Shown here piece after piece: positions 34,004-41,319 of a stretch of DNA of 64,000 nucleotides. The stretch is from Streptomyces sp. NBC_00154 (GTDB taxonomy: Bacteria > Actinomycetota > Actinomycetes > Streptomycetales > Streptomycetaceae). Under the pieces are notes generated by a model, which searched no databases, was not told the origin of the DNA, and saw only the letters and a list, made by a program, of their open reading frames with translations. Location of the stretch: positions 5,648,501 to 5,712,500 of the forward strand of contig NZ_JAPEMI010000001.1 of NCBI RefSeq assembly GCF_026342835.1, read 5' to 3'. Position numbers and translations under genes: made by a program. The first letter of the stretch is position 1. Each line of letters starts with the position of its first letter.

Positions 34004-34851
34004 CAGCGGAGGCCTTCCGGTGCGGGCGCGGACGCGGCGAGGGCAGTGGTTCCGGTGGAGTGGAGCGCGGCAAGGAGTCCCTCGGCGGCGGTGATCTCGA
34101 AGGCCCGGGTGTACGGGGTGCCGTCGGGCCGTGCGTCGTTCACCAGCAGTCCCGCGCAGCCGTCGAGCGCCGGGTCCGGTGCGGCGCCCACACGGTGGGG
34201 CAGCGTCGAACGCTCGACGGTCCACCGGCCGTGCTCGATCCGCCCGAGGGAGAGCTCGAAGTCGAGGAGGGCACGCGCCCGGCCGATGTCGGCGGCGCCG
34301 CGTACCAGTTCGGGCAGCGAGGCATCGGCGGGCAGCGGTTCGGCGCGATCGCGCACCTGGGCGAACCGGTCGCCGGCCCGGACCAGCAGGCCCGTGCAGC
34401 CGGTCTCCGGATCGAACAGCTCGACGGCGGCGGACGGCCCGGCGGTGCGCACCGGGCGCCAGTGTTCGAGGTACGCGACGTGCACGCCCGTCTCGACGAG
34501 CACGGCGCCCTCGCGGCGCAGCCGCCCGGCGTCCGGGAGTCCGACGGGGCCGAAGTCGAGGGTGCGGGCCCAGTGGAACACGTCGGAGCGCTGCCGCAGC
34601 CGCCCCGCGAAGGCCTCCTGGCGGGTGAGTGCGAGAAGCTCCTCGAAGCGGAGCCCGGACAGGGAGGTGACGCCGGGGTGGCGGGGGTGGTTCGCGGGCT
34701 GCCGCAGATCCGCGTACCGGGCAGGGCCCTGCACCCAGGTCACTGCCGTGGTGGTGTCCCGGCGCCCGTCCGCGTCGACGAGCAGCGAACGGTGCCAGAC
34801 ACCGGTCAGTTCGGGGACGGACGGCGGGAGGGGGTGCGGCTTCGCGGACAT
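34003..34851 (-). CDS. Unrecognised protein, possibly a beta-barrel/lipocalin-like fold
   Basis: 282 residues from ATG 34851. First gene of the oxygenase operon, its stop sharing one base with the oxygenase start. No signal peptide or transmembrane segment. The sequence begins LTGVWHRSLLVDADGRRDTTTAVTWVQGPARYADLRQP, a W-x-R-S...D...T.V.W.Q...Y.DLR pattern of alternating strands. It reappears weakly in the middle (GVHVAYLEHWRPVRTAG) and near the end (RIEHGRWTVERSTLPHR), so there may be two half-barrels. The first half reminds me of HRI1-type folds, but I cannot confirm. Tight coupling to the oxygenase suggests a partner, chaperone or a second enzyme of the same pathway. Confidence 0.65.
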   Translation of the reverse strand: MSAKPHPLPPSVPELTGVWHRSLLVDADGRRDTTTAVTWVQGPARYADLRQPANHPRHPGVTSLSGLRFEELLALTRQEAFAGRLRQRSDVFHWARTLDFGPVGLPDAGRLRREGAVLVETGVHVAYLEHWRPVRTAGPSAAVELFDPETGCTGLLVRAGDRFAQVRDRAEPLPADASLPELVRGAADIGRARALLDFELSLGRIEHGRWTVERSTLPHRVGAAPDPALDGCAGLLVNDARPDGTPYTRAFEITAAEGLLAALHSTGTTALAASAPAPEGLR

Positions 34852-34884
34852 GGCGGCCCCTTGCGGCGCAGCGGCCGGAGCCGC

Positions 34885-34906
34885 ATTCCTGTCGGATGAC
34901 AGAAAT
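34885..34906. promoter_or_regulatory. Palindromic operator upstream of the oxygenase-permease operon (site B)
   Basis: ATTCCTGTC-GGAT-GACAGAAAT, one mismatch from a perfect palindrome, 34 bases upstream of the ATG at 34851. On the minus strand it reads CCTAATTTCTGTCA before the second half, identical over 14 bases to site A, and in the same orientation to its target gene. Confidence 0.75.
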
Positions 34907-34986
34907 TAGGGAGAGCCTGTTTCCGCTGAATGACACGGCCGTGTCCGTGCGGCGCCGAAGTGCTCACTGCGGTCGGGCACGGCAGA

Positions 34987-35021
34987 GACCGGCCGGGGCG
35001 GTGACGCAGCCCCGGCCGGTC
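34987..35021 (-). terminator. Terminator of the fasciclin gene
   Basis: 13-bp perfect stem (34987-34999 with 35009-35021), 9-base loop, 18 bases beyond the fasciclin stop. Confidence 0.8.
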
Positions 35022-35039
35022 GGTGGTGACCCTGTGACG

Positions 35040-35684
35040 CTACTGCGGGGGCATCAGGACGGTGTCGACGATGTACACCGTGGCGTTGGCGGTCGGGACA
35101 TTGCCGCAGACGACCTTCGAGGTGTCGTTCACCGTGTAGGCCATGTCCGAGCCGGAGGTCGTCAGCTCGCTCTTGGCCAGCGTGGCGAAGGAGCCCTTGT
35201 CCAGCTGTCGCGGCGCCAGCTTCTGACCCACCACGTGATACGTCAGGACCTTGGTGAGCTGCTCCTTGTCCGCCAGCAGCTTGTCCAGGTCGGCCTGCGG
35301 GATCTTGGCGAACGCGTCATTGGTCGGGGCGAACACGGTGACGTTCTGCGCGTTGTTCAGGGTGTCGACCAGACCGGCCTTCTTGACCGCGGTGACCAGG
35401 GTCGAGAGCGCCGGGTTGTGCGAGGCTGCCGTGGCGACCGGGTCCTTCGCCATACCCGCGAAGCTGCCCGCACCGTCCTTGGGCACGGACGAACAGGCCG
35501 GTCCGAACGGCTCGTTCATATCCATCGACTCGCTCACAGCGGCCGACGGCGATGTCTTGGCCGCGCTCGCGGTGGAGCCGGACGAGGCGTCCTTGGAGTC
35601 GCTGGAGCAGGCTGTCAGGGCCAGCGGCAGAAGCGCGGCGGCGGAGACGGCAACGGCGGCACGGCGAAGGTGCAGAGGGGTCAT
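35040..35684 (-). CDS. Fasciclin (FAS1)-domain lipoprotein
   Basis: 214 residues from ATG 35684. Signal peptide with lipobox LTAC, lipidated Cys26, then a Ser/Ala-rich linker. One FAS1 domain (about 75-214): VTVFAPTNDAFAKIP is the H1 box, LTYHVVGQKL the YH box, IYIVDTVLMPP-type end (YIVDTVLMPPQ). It is the streptomycete counterpart of mycobacterial MPT83/MPT70, which are controlled by SigK. It lies 87 bases downstream of the molybdopterin oxidoreductase, and sigK-rskA are 4 kb upstream on the same strand, so the SigK link seems to be conserved. Confidence 0.9.
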   Translation of the reverse strand: MTPLHLRRAAVAVSAAALLPLALTACSSDSKDASSGSTASAAKTSPSAAVSESMDMNEPFGPACSSVPKDGAGSFAGMAKDPVATAASHNPALSTLVTAVKKAGLVDTLNNAQNVTVFAPTNDAFAKIPQADLDKLLADKEQLTKVLTYHVVGQKLAPRQLDKGSFATLAKSELTTSGSDMAYTVNDTSKVVCGNVPTANATVYIVDTVLMPPQ

Positions 35685-35771
35685 GTGATTCTCCTGAAGC
35701 GAGATGCGCGAGGCGCGCGAGACGGTTGAGAACGAAGGAGCGAATGAAGGTGCGTGTGGGGGGTGTTCGGG

Positions 35772-37400
35772 TCAGGACACGTCGACCACCACCGAGTGCC
35801 AGCCGGTCGCACCGTCCGGGACGGTGCCGACGCGTTCGCCGGTCTGGGTGGCCCCGGTCCCGTCGGTCGCACGGACCTCCAGCGTGTGATGGCCGGAGGT
35901 GGCCGGCCACTCCCACACCCACTGGCGCCAGGTGTCCCGGTTGTCCTGTGCCGCGAGCCGGGCCGGATGCCACGCACCGCCGTCGACTCGGACCTCCACC
36001 CGGGAGATCCCTCGGTGCTGGGCCCAGGCCACCCCGGCGACGGGCACGATGCCGGGCTTCGGTGAGGCGAACGGACGCGGTGTGTCGATCCGGGACTCCG
36101 TCTTGACGGGCGCCTGCCGGGACCAGCCGCGCCTGACCCAGTAGGCGTCGTACGAGGCGAACGTCGTCAGCTCGATGTCTTTGATCCACTTGCAGGCCGA
36201 GACGTACCCGTACAGTCCCGGCACCACCATGCGGACCGGGAAGCCGTGCGCGAACGGCAGGGGTTCGCCGTTCATGCCGAGGGCGAGGATCGCGTCGCGT
36301 CCGTCCATGACCGTCTCGACCGGTGTGCCGATCGTCATGCCGTCGACGGAACGCGCCACGATCTGGTCGGCGGGACCGCCCCGCGAAGGCGGTTTCACCC
36401 CGGCCTCACGCAGCAGATCGGCCAGCCGCACACCGATCCACCGGGCATTGCCCACGTACGGGCCGCCGACCTCGTTGGAGACGCATGCCAGGGTGATGTC
36501 GCGCTCGATGATCTCCCGCCCCAGCAGGTCCTGGAAGCTGACCGTGAGAGGGCGGGCGACTCCCTTGCCGTGGATCCGCAGCCGCCACGAACCGGCGTCG
36601 ACGCGCGGCACGACCAGGGCGGTGTCCACCCGGTAGAAGCTCTTGTTCGGAGTGATGAACGAGCTCAGCCCGCGAATCCGCAGGTCCGCCCCGGGCGGCA
36701 CGGCGGGGGCCGGGGACTCGGGTACCGGGAGGACGAGGTCATGCCGTGAGGCGGCGGCGCCCGCCTGGACGGAGGACGTCAGCCGCCGCCCCAGGAACCC
36801 CGCACCGGCCGAGGCCGCCGCCACAGCGGTCGCCGCGATCACGAAACCGCGCCGGTCGAAGGCGCCGTCCCCCTGCCCGTCCCTCGCTCCAGCCGCGGGA
36901 GAGGGACGGAGCACCGGGCCGAGCCGTCCGGCCAGGAGATACAGCACTCCCGCGGCCACCACGGCACCCACCACCGAGGGCAGGGCATCGGCAGGGCTGC
37001 CTTCCGGCCGCCCCACCGCCGCCACCGCCCCGACCACACCGAAGACCAGAACGGCCGCCGAGCCGAGCAACCGGTGCCGCGACGCCAGGATCCCGACGGC
37101 CACGGCGAATACCGCCAGCAGCGCCAGGATGCCCAGTTGGAGCACCAGTTTGTCGGCGGTGCCGAAGTGCCGTACGGCGAAGTCCTTCACGGCCGGGGGA
37201 GTGCGGTCGATGACCGCCCCGCCCACCGCCGCGACCGGACCCGCCTCCGGACGTACGACAGCCGAGGCCAGTTCGGCCACGGCCAGGGCGCAGAACCCGG
37301 CGATCAGACCGCTGAGCCCGGCGAAACCGGCACGTGTCCAGCGGGACCGCCGGGAGCCGGTGGCCCCGTGCTCCTGCACATCGTTCTGTTCTTCGCTCAC
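35772..37400 (-). CDS. Membrane-anchored molybdopterin oxidoreductase, sulfite-oxidase family
   Basis: 542 residues from GTG 37400 (MSEEQNDV). Four transmembrane helices in the first ~210 residues (FAGLSGLIAGFCALAVAEL, LQLGILALLAVFAVAVGIL, LGSAAVLVFGVVGAVAAV, VVGAVVAAGVLYLLAG) and another hydrophobic stretch after DRRGF. Then the molybdopterin domain with the Mo-ligating Cys in ITLACVSNEVGGPYVGNARWIG and GLYGYVSACKWIKDIEL, and a C-terminal Ig-like Mo-co dimerisation domain (RVEVRVDGGAWHPARLA). A predicted SigK-type promoter places the start of RNA at or very near the GTG, so the message may be leaderless. The substrate is not evident; sulfite or oxidised methionine are possible. Confidence 0.9.
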   Translation of the reverse strand: MSEEQNDVQEHGATGSRRSRWTRAGFAGLSGLIAGFCALAVAELASAVVRPEAGPVAAVGGAVIDRTPPAVKDFAVRHFGTADKLVLQLGILALLAVFAVAVGILASRHRLLGSAAVLVFGVVGAVAAVGRPEGSPADALPSVVGAVVAAGVLYLLAGRLGPVLRPSPAAGARDGQGDGAFDRRGFVIAATAVAAASAGAGFLGRRLTSSVQAGAAASRHDLVLPVPESPAPAVPPGADLRIRGLSSFITPNKSFYRVDTALVVPRVDAGSWRLRIHGKGVARPLTVSFQDLLGREIIERDITLACVSNEVGGPYVGNARWIGVRLADLLREAGVKPPSRGGPADQIVARSVDGMTIGTPVETVMDGRDAILALGMNGEPLPFAHGFPVRMVVPGLYGYVSACKWIKDIELTTFASYDAYWVRRGWSRQAPVKTESRIDTPRPFASPKPGIVPVAGVAWAQHRGISRVEVRVDGGAWHPARLAAQDNRDTWRQWVWEWPATSGHHTLEVRATDGTGATQTGERVGTVPDGATGWHSVVVDVS

Positions 37401-37407
37401 ATCTGGG

Positions 37408-37435
37408 GTTCGTCACCGGACGGCCCGCGGATTGG
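37408..37435 (-). promoter_or_regulatory. SigK-like promoter of the molybdopterin oxidoreductase
   Basis: On the minus strand CCAATCC (37429-37435), 15 bases, ACGAAC (37408-37413). It resembles the mycobacterial SigK consensus (CCATCC / CCGAAT) and has the same spacing as the site before sigK. The -10 ends 8 bases before the GTG. Confidence 0.6.
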
Positions 37436-37469
37436 TCCGTCACCCGATCGGAGGAGAAGCGGTCCTCGA

Positions 37470-37497
37470 CCAATCCCTCACGGCGCCGGCCACGAAT
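37470..37497 (+). promoter_or_regulatory. Third SigK-like promoter motif, facing right
   Basis: On the plus strand CCAATCC (37470-37476), 15 bases, ACGAAT (37492-37497). It reads toward the 3' end of photolyase, antisense to it; a hairpin lies 10 bases downstream. No gene is seen to its right on this strand. Confidence 0.45.
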
Positions 37498-37507
37498 CAC
37501 CTTCGAG

Positions 37508-37526
37508 GGGCCCTGCGAGAGGGCCC
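37508..37526. terminator. Hairpin between photolyase and the oxidoreductase
   Basis: GGGCCCT-GCGAG-AGGGCCC, 7-bp stem. It can end photolyase transcripts (minus strand) or a short transcript from the rightward motif at 37470. The 228-base gap 37401-37628 holds no gene. Confidence 0.5.
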
Positions 37527-37628
37527 GTTCGGCGCACACCGGGCTCCGCCCGGCAGGGGCCGGCACCCGCCGACCCTGATCAGCGGAGTCTTCCGCCGGC
37601 CGCCGTGGGGGCGCTGAGCAGCCGGCCG

Positions 37629-38993
37629 TCAGCCGAGGCCGCGCGCCCGTTCGAAGCGGGCGCGGGCCTCGGCCAGGTCCACCACCGGATCCGGATATCC
37701 GAGCCGCGCCCGGTCCGGACCGGTGAGCTTCCACGGCTCGTGGACCGCAGCGTCCTCCAGGCCTGCCAGCTCCGGCACCCAGCGCCGTACGTACGTGCCC
37801 CGCGGATCGAACCGCTTGCCCTGGACCACCGGGTTGAGCACCCGGTTGGGTCGGGTGTCCGTACCGGTGCCCGCCACCCACTGCCAGTTGAGCTGATTGT
37901 TCGCCAGATCCCCGTCGACCAGGAGATCCAGGAAGTGACGGGCGCCGACGCGCCAGTCCACGTACAGCGTCTTCGTGAGAAAGCTCGCGACCAGCATCCG
38001 GCCCCGATTGTGCATCCAGCCCTCGTGCGCCAGCTGTCGCATCGCCGCGTCGACCAGCGGATAGCCGGTGAGACCGGCACGCCACGCCTCGATCTCGTCG
38101 GGATCGGACCGCCACCGGTCGCCCCGCGGACGGTAGTCGGCCCATGCCGCGTCCGGCCGGGCTGCGAGGACCTGGTGGTGGAAGTCCCGCCAGGCCAGCT
38201 GCCGTACGAACGCGTCGGCGCCCGGTCCGCCCTTCTCCCGGGCCCGGTTCACCAGTTCGGCCGCGGAGAGGCAGCCGAAGTGCAGATACGGCGACAGCCG
38301 GGACGTCGCGTCCCCGCCGAGGTCGTCGTGGCCGGTCGCGTAGTCGGCCACCGGGCCGTGCAGCCAGGAGGCCAGCAGTCTGCGTCCCGCGGTCTCGCCG
38401 CCCTCGGCGAGACCCGGTGAGACGCCCGTGACCTCCGCTCGCGCCGGCAGCGGTGCGGACGTCGCGGTGTCCGGCACCCGTACCGTCCGGGGACCGGTCA
38501 GTGTGCCCCGTACCCCGGCCGCCTCCCAGCGGCGGAAGTACGGGGTGAACACCGCGAAATGGTCACGTCCCGCGGGGACGACCCGGCCCGGGGCGAGCGC
38601 GGTGACCACGGCGTCATGGACGTGCAGGGTGCAGCCGACAGTCCCGAGGGCCGTACGCAGACGGTCCTCGCGTTTCCGCGCGTACCCGCTCACCCCGGCG
38701 GCGATGTGCAGACTCCGCGCACCCGTCTCCGCGACCACGGCGCATGCCGCGAGGACCACGTCGCCGCGGCGGACGACGAGCCGGCCGCCGCGGCGGCGCA
38801 GCTCCGCGTCGAGACCGACGAGGCAGTCGGCGAGGAACGCCCGCCGGTTCGGCGCGTCGAAACCGGCCCGGCGGATGCCGTCGTCCTCGACGAAGAGGGG
38901 GACGACCGCATCCGCCCCGCGCACCGCCGCGGACAGGACGGGGTTGTCGTGCAGCCGTAGATCGGAGGTGAACAGCGCCACCGAGACGGTCAT
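37629..38993 (-). CDS. phr: Deoxyribodipyrimidine photolyase
   Basis: 454 residues from ATG 38993. N-terminal alpha/beta antenna domain (MTVSVALFTSDLRLHDNPVLSAA) and FAD domain with TSRLSPYLHFGCLSAAELV, QLAWRDFHHQVL, NRGRMLVASFLTKTLYVDWR and LANNQLNWQWVAGTGTD, the class I CPD photolyase signature with the Asn and Trp of the dimer pocket. It repairs UV cyclobutane dimers using blue light. It starts 13 bases after the rskA stop, so it belongs to the sigK-rskA transcript. Control by a stress sigma is sensible for UV repair. Confidence 0.94.
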   Translation of the reverse strand: MTVSVALFTSDLRLHDNPVLSAAVRGADAVVPLFVEDDGIRRAGFDAPNRRAFLADCLVGLDAELRRRGGRLVVRRGDVVLAACAVVAETGARSLHIAAGVSGYARKREDRLRTALGTVGCTLHVHDAVVTALAPGRVVPAGRDHFAVFTPYFRRWEAAGVRGTLTGPRTVRVPDTATSAPLPARAEVTGVSPGLAEGGETAGRRLLASWLHGPVADYATGHDDLGGDATSRLSPYLHFGCLSAAELVNRAREKGGPGADAFVRQLAWRDFHHQVLAARPDAAWADYRPRGDRWRSDPDEIEAWRAGLTGYPLVDAAMRQLAHEGWMHNRGRMLVASFLTKTLYVDWRVGARHFLDLLVDGDLANNQLNWQWVAGTGTDTRPNRVLNPVVQGKRFDPRGTYVRRWVPELAGLEDAAVHEPWKLTGPDRARLGYPDPVVDLAEARARFERARGLG

Positions 38994-39006
38994 GGCAGGG
39001 AGCCCC

Positions 39007-39780
39007 TCATGCGGTCGGGAAGGTCAGGAGCGCCAGTGGCGCGGACGTCGGCCGCGCGGAGCCGCCGGTCGGCTCGACGGTGACCCCTATCCCCGACGCC
39101 CCGTCGACCGGACCGTCCAGCAGCACGGTGTTGCTCGTCGCCGCCCGGTTCATCAGCCCCGCGGACCGCATGGTCCCGCCGTCGTCGAACCACAACTGGT
39201 ACACCTTGCCGCTGGGGGGCGGCGCCATCCCCGAGGTCACGAACACGGCCCGGTTCTCGCTCTGCGAGACCACGACCGTGCCCTTCGCCCCGCCCTTCAG
39301 CGTGCCGGACCTCGTCCTCGCGTCCGGGGCCGCGAGGACCTGCGCCACCTGCTCGTTCTGCTGCTGTGCCCGGTGCGCCTCCTGCTGTGCGTCCTGGGCG
39401 ACCTGGTTCTGCCACACCGCGATCCCGCCGAACCCGGCAGCGGCGGCCACAGCCGCGGCGAGCGCGAACTTCGGCCAGCGGCGGGCCCGTTGGACGGAGG
39501 GGGCCGAGCGGGAGCGCCGGCCGTGCGACGGGGATTCCTGCCGCACGGTCGTGATCTCCCGCAGCACCCGGTCGCGCAGCTCGCGCGATGGGGCCGCGGA
39601 CGCCGCGAGCCCGAGCCGGGTGGCGGTCTCGGACAGCTCCCGCACCTCCACGGCGCAGGCCTCGCAGTCGCCGAGATGGCGTTCGAACTCTCCGCGCTCC
39701 GCGTGCGGCAGCGCGTGCAGGGCGTACGCCCCGGTCAGCGTGTGCAGTTCGGCCCCGCTCCTGCGATCCACCTTGTTCAT
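39007..39780 (-). CDS. rskA: Anti-sigma K factor RskA-like
   Basis: 257 residues from ATG 39780, overlapping the sigma gene by 4 bases (ATGA). Zinc-type anti-sigma domain with His35-x3-Cys39-x2-Cys42 (RHLGDCEAC), then one transmembrane helix (about 98-117, KFALAAAVAAAAGFGGIAV), a Gln-rich stretch, and an extracytoplasmic RskA domain with GKVYQLWFDDGGTMRSAGLM and GVTVEPTGGSARPTSAPL at the end. It holds SigK at the membrane and is usually degraded by regulated proteolysis. Photolyase follows 13 bases later. Confidence 0.93.
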   Translation of the reverse strand: MNKVDRRSGAELHTLTGAYALHALPHAERGEFERHLGDCEACAVEVRELSETATRLGLAASAAPSRELRDRVLREITTVRQESPSHGRRSRSAPSVQRARRWPKFALAAAVAAAAGFGGIAVWQNQVAQDAQQEAHRAQQQNEQVAQVLAAPDARTRSGTLKGGAKGTVVVSQSENRAVFVTSGMAPPPSGKVYQLWFDDGGTMRSAGLMNRAATSNTVLLDGPVDGASGIGVTVEPTGGSARPTSAPLALLTFPTA

Positions 39781-40361
39781 GCGCTCACCCCGAGGCAGTC
39801 GCGCAGCCGGATCAGCCCGTCGCGCAGTCGTGTCTTGATCGTCCCGAGCGGCACGGCGAGGAGTTCCGCCACTTCGCGGTAGGTCAGACCGCGGTAGTAG
39901 GCCAGTGTGACGGACTGACGTTGCAGCTCGGTCAGGGTCCGCAGGCAGCGGCGTACCTGCTCGCGCTCCAGTCGGCTCTCGACCTGCTCGGTGACCTCGT
40001 CGAACTCCGGCGTACGGTCCAGCAGTGCCGCCCGGTGCTCCCGGGCCGTCGTCGCCTCGACGGAGCGCACCCGGTCCACCGCCCGGTGATGGGCCAGTGT
40101 CAGCACCCAGTTCATGGCGCTGCCGCGGGAGGCCTGGAACCGCGGGGCGGTCCGCCACACCTCGACCAGCACTTCCTGCGCCACCTCCTCCGACTGCGCG
40201 GGGTCGCGCAGCACACTCCGTACAAGACCGAGGACCGGGCCGCAGACCGCGTCGTACACCCTGGCGAACGCATCCTGGTCGCCTCGGGCCACCAGCTCCA
40301 GGAGCTCCTGGAGATCGGGCCCCGCCGATGGTGCTCCGCTGATCTGCACGGCTACTTTCAC
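39777..40361 (-). CDS. sigK: ECF sigma factor, SigK type
   Basis: 194 residues from GTG 40361 with GGGAGGAAG upstream; a longer frame to 40496 would cover the promoter motif. Region 2 (VARGDQDAFARVYDAVCGPVLGLVRSVLRDPAQSEEVAQEVLVEVWRTAP, then RGSAMNWVLTLAHHRAVDRVR) and region 4 (LTELQRQSVTLAYYRGLTYREVAELLAVPLGTIKTRLRDGL) are complete. The linking of a sigma of this type with RskA and a fasciclin protein is as in mycobacterial SigK. Its own upstream region has the CCAATCC-N15-CCGAAT motif, so it is probably autoregulated. Confidence 0.92.
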   Translation of the reverse strand: MKVAVQISGAPSAGPDLQELLELVARGDQDAFARVYDAVCGPVLGLVRSVLRDPAQSEEVAQEVLVEVWRTAPRFQASRGSAMNWVLTLAHHRAVDRVRSVEATTAREHRAALLDRTPEFDEVTEQVESRLEREQVRRCLRTLTELQRQSVTLAYYRGLTYREVAELLAVPLGTIKTRLRDGLIRLRDCLGVSA

Positions 40362-40401
40362 GCGGGCTTCCTCCCAGGATGCGCATCGGTTCCGTGAGGT
40401 G

Positions 40402-40429
40402 ATTCGGAGCCGACGGCAGCGCGGATTGG
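40402..40429 (-). promoter_or_regulatory. SigK-like autoregulatory promoter
   Basis: On the minus strand CCAATCC (40423-40429), 15 bases, CCGAAT (40402-40407); the -10 is identical to the mycobacterial SigK -10 as I remember it. It lies about 40 bases before the sigK GTG. Confidence 0.6.
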
Positions 40430-40479
40430 TCAGTGCGCGGAATCTTTCCACGCCGCCCTCAATTCGCGATACATCGTGG

Positions 40480-40508
40480 TTGACGTGTCGAGGCACTCGC
40501 GATATGTT
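40480..40508 (+). promoter_or_regulatory. Vegetative promoter of the PadR gene with flanking repeats
   Basis: TTGACG (40480-40485), 17 bases, TATGTT (40503-40508): one of the best sigma-70-type promoters in the window. TCGCGATA occurs twice, at 40464 and 40497, the second covering the -10, and ACTCG/CGAGT arms at 40495-40519 flank it. Probable PadR self-binding site. Confidence 0.65.
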
Positions 40509-40542
40509 CGTCTACGAGTATTCGATGGCGGAGTGAAGGGCG

Positions 40543-41214
40543 GTGGGGGTAGTGGCCAGGCGGCGCAAGCTCAGCAACCCACTGGCGCTGACGGTGATGG
40601 TGCTGCTGGCGGAGCGGTCCATGCATCCGTACGAGATCGCCCAGACGCTTCGTCGGCGCGGCAAGGAACACAGCGTCAAGATCAATTTCGGCTCGCTGTA
40701 CACCGTCGTCCAGAACCTGGAGAAGCACGGTTACGTCGAGGTGGCCGGTGTGCAGCGCCAGGGCAACCGCCCCGAGCGCACGCTCTACGGACTCACCGAG
40801 GCGGGGCGCGTCGAAATGGTCGACTGGCTCTCCGATCTGCTGGCTGCGCCGGCCGCCGAGTACCCGGTCTTCGAGACCGCGCTCTCGCTGCTGCCGGTGC
40901 TGCCGCCGGAGGACGTGGCGGAGCTGCTGGAGACCCGGGAGGCGGCGCTGGGGCTCCAGTCCGCGGCGCTCCGGGGTGTCCTCGGCCGGCTGACGGGGAA
41001 GCTGCCCCGGGTGTTCGTCGTGGAGACCGAGTACCAGCTCCACATGATCGACGCACAGCTGGAGTGGATCAAGAAATTCCGCACGGAGCTCGCCGGCGCC
41101 ACGATCAGCGGTATCGAGGAGTGGAAGTCCTTCCACGAGACCGGTGAAGTGCCGCAGGACTGGCAGGACCTGGACGAACAGGAGATCGTCCTCGAACCGG
41201 AGCGGAAGACGTAG
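40543..41214 (+). CDS. PadR-family regulator
   Basis: 223 residues from GTG 40543; GTG 40552 is equally possible since the GAAGGG lies between 2 and 11 bases away. PadR winged helix: NPLALTVMVLLAERSMHPYEIAQTLRRRGKEHSVKINFGSLYTVVQNLEKHGYVEV, with the GNRPERTLYGLTEAGR wing. The C-terminal half is the VirR-type helical dimerisation arm. It sits upstream of a DrrAB-type ABC exporter, a frequent pairing in which PadR represses the exporter until a toxic ligand binds. A 240-base gap and a hairpin separate them. Confidence 0.9.
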   Translation: MGVVARRRKLSNPLALTVMVLLAERSMHPYEIAQTLRRRGKEHSVKINFGSLYTVVQNLEKHGYVEVAGVQRQGNRPERTLYGLTEAGRVEMVDWLSDLLAAPAAEYPVFETALSLLPVLPPEDVAELLETREAALGLQSAALRGVLGRLTGKLPRVFVVETEYQLHMIDAQLEWIKKFRTELAGATISGIEEWKSFHETGEVPQDWQDLDEQEIVLEPERKT

Positions 41215-41277
41215 CGCCGACGAGGACCGCAGAAGCAGCAGGAGCACTACCGGAGAAGAAGTACCGGAGACGAAGAA

Positions 41278-41319
41278 AGACCCTGGCAGGGGCTGTTGGA
41301 GCAGCGCCCGCCAGGGTCT
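41278..41319 (+). terminator. Hairpin between the PadR gene and the ABC genes
   Basis: 10-bp outer stem AGACCCTGGC / GCCAGGGTCT (41278-41287 with 41310-41319) and an inner GGGGCTG/CAGCGCCC stem with a bulge. It can end padR mRNA or attenuate the drrAB-like genes. The gap 41215-41453 has no gene. Confidence 0.6.
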
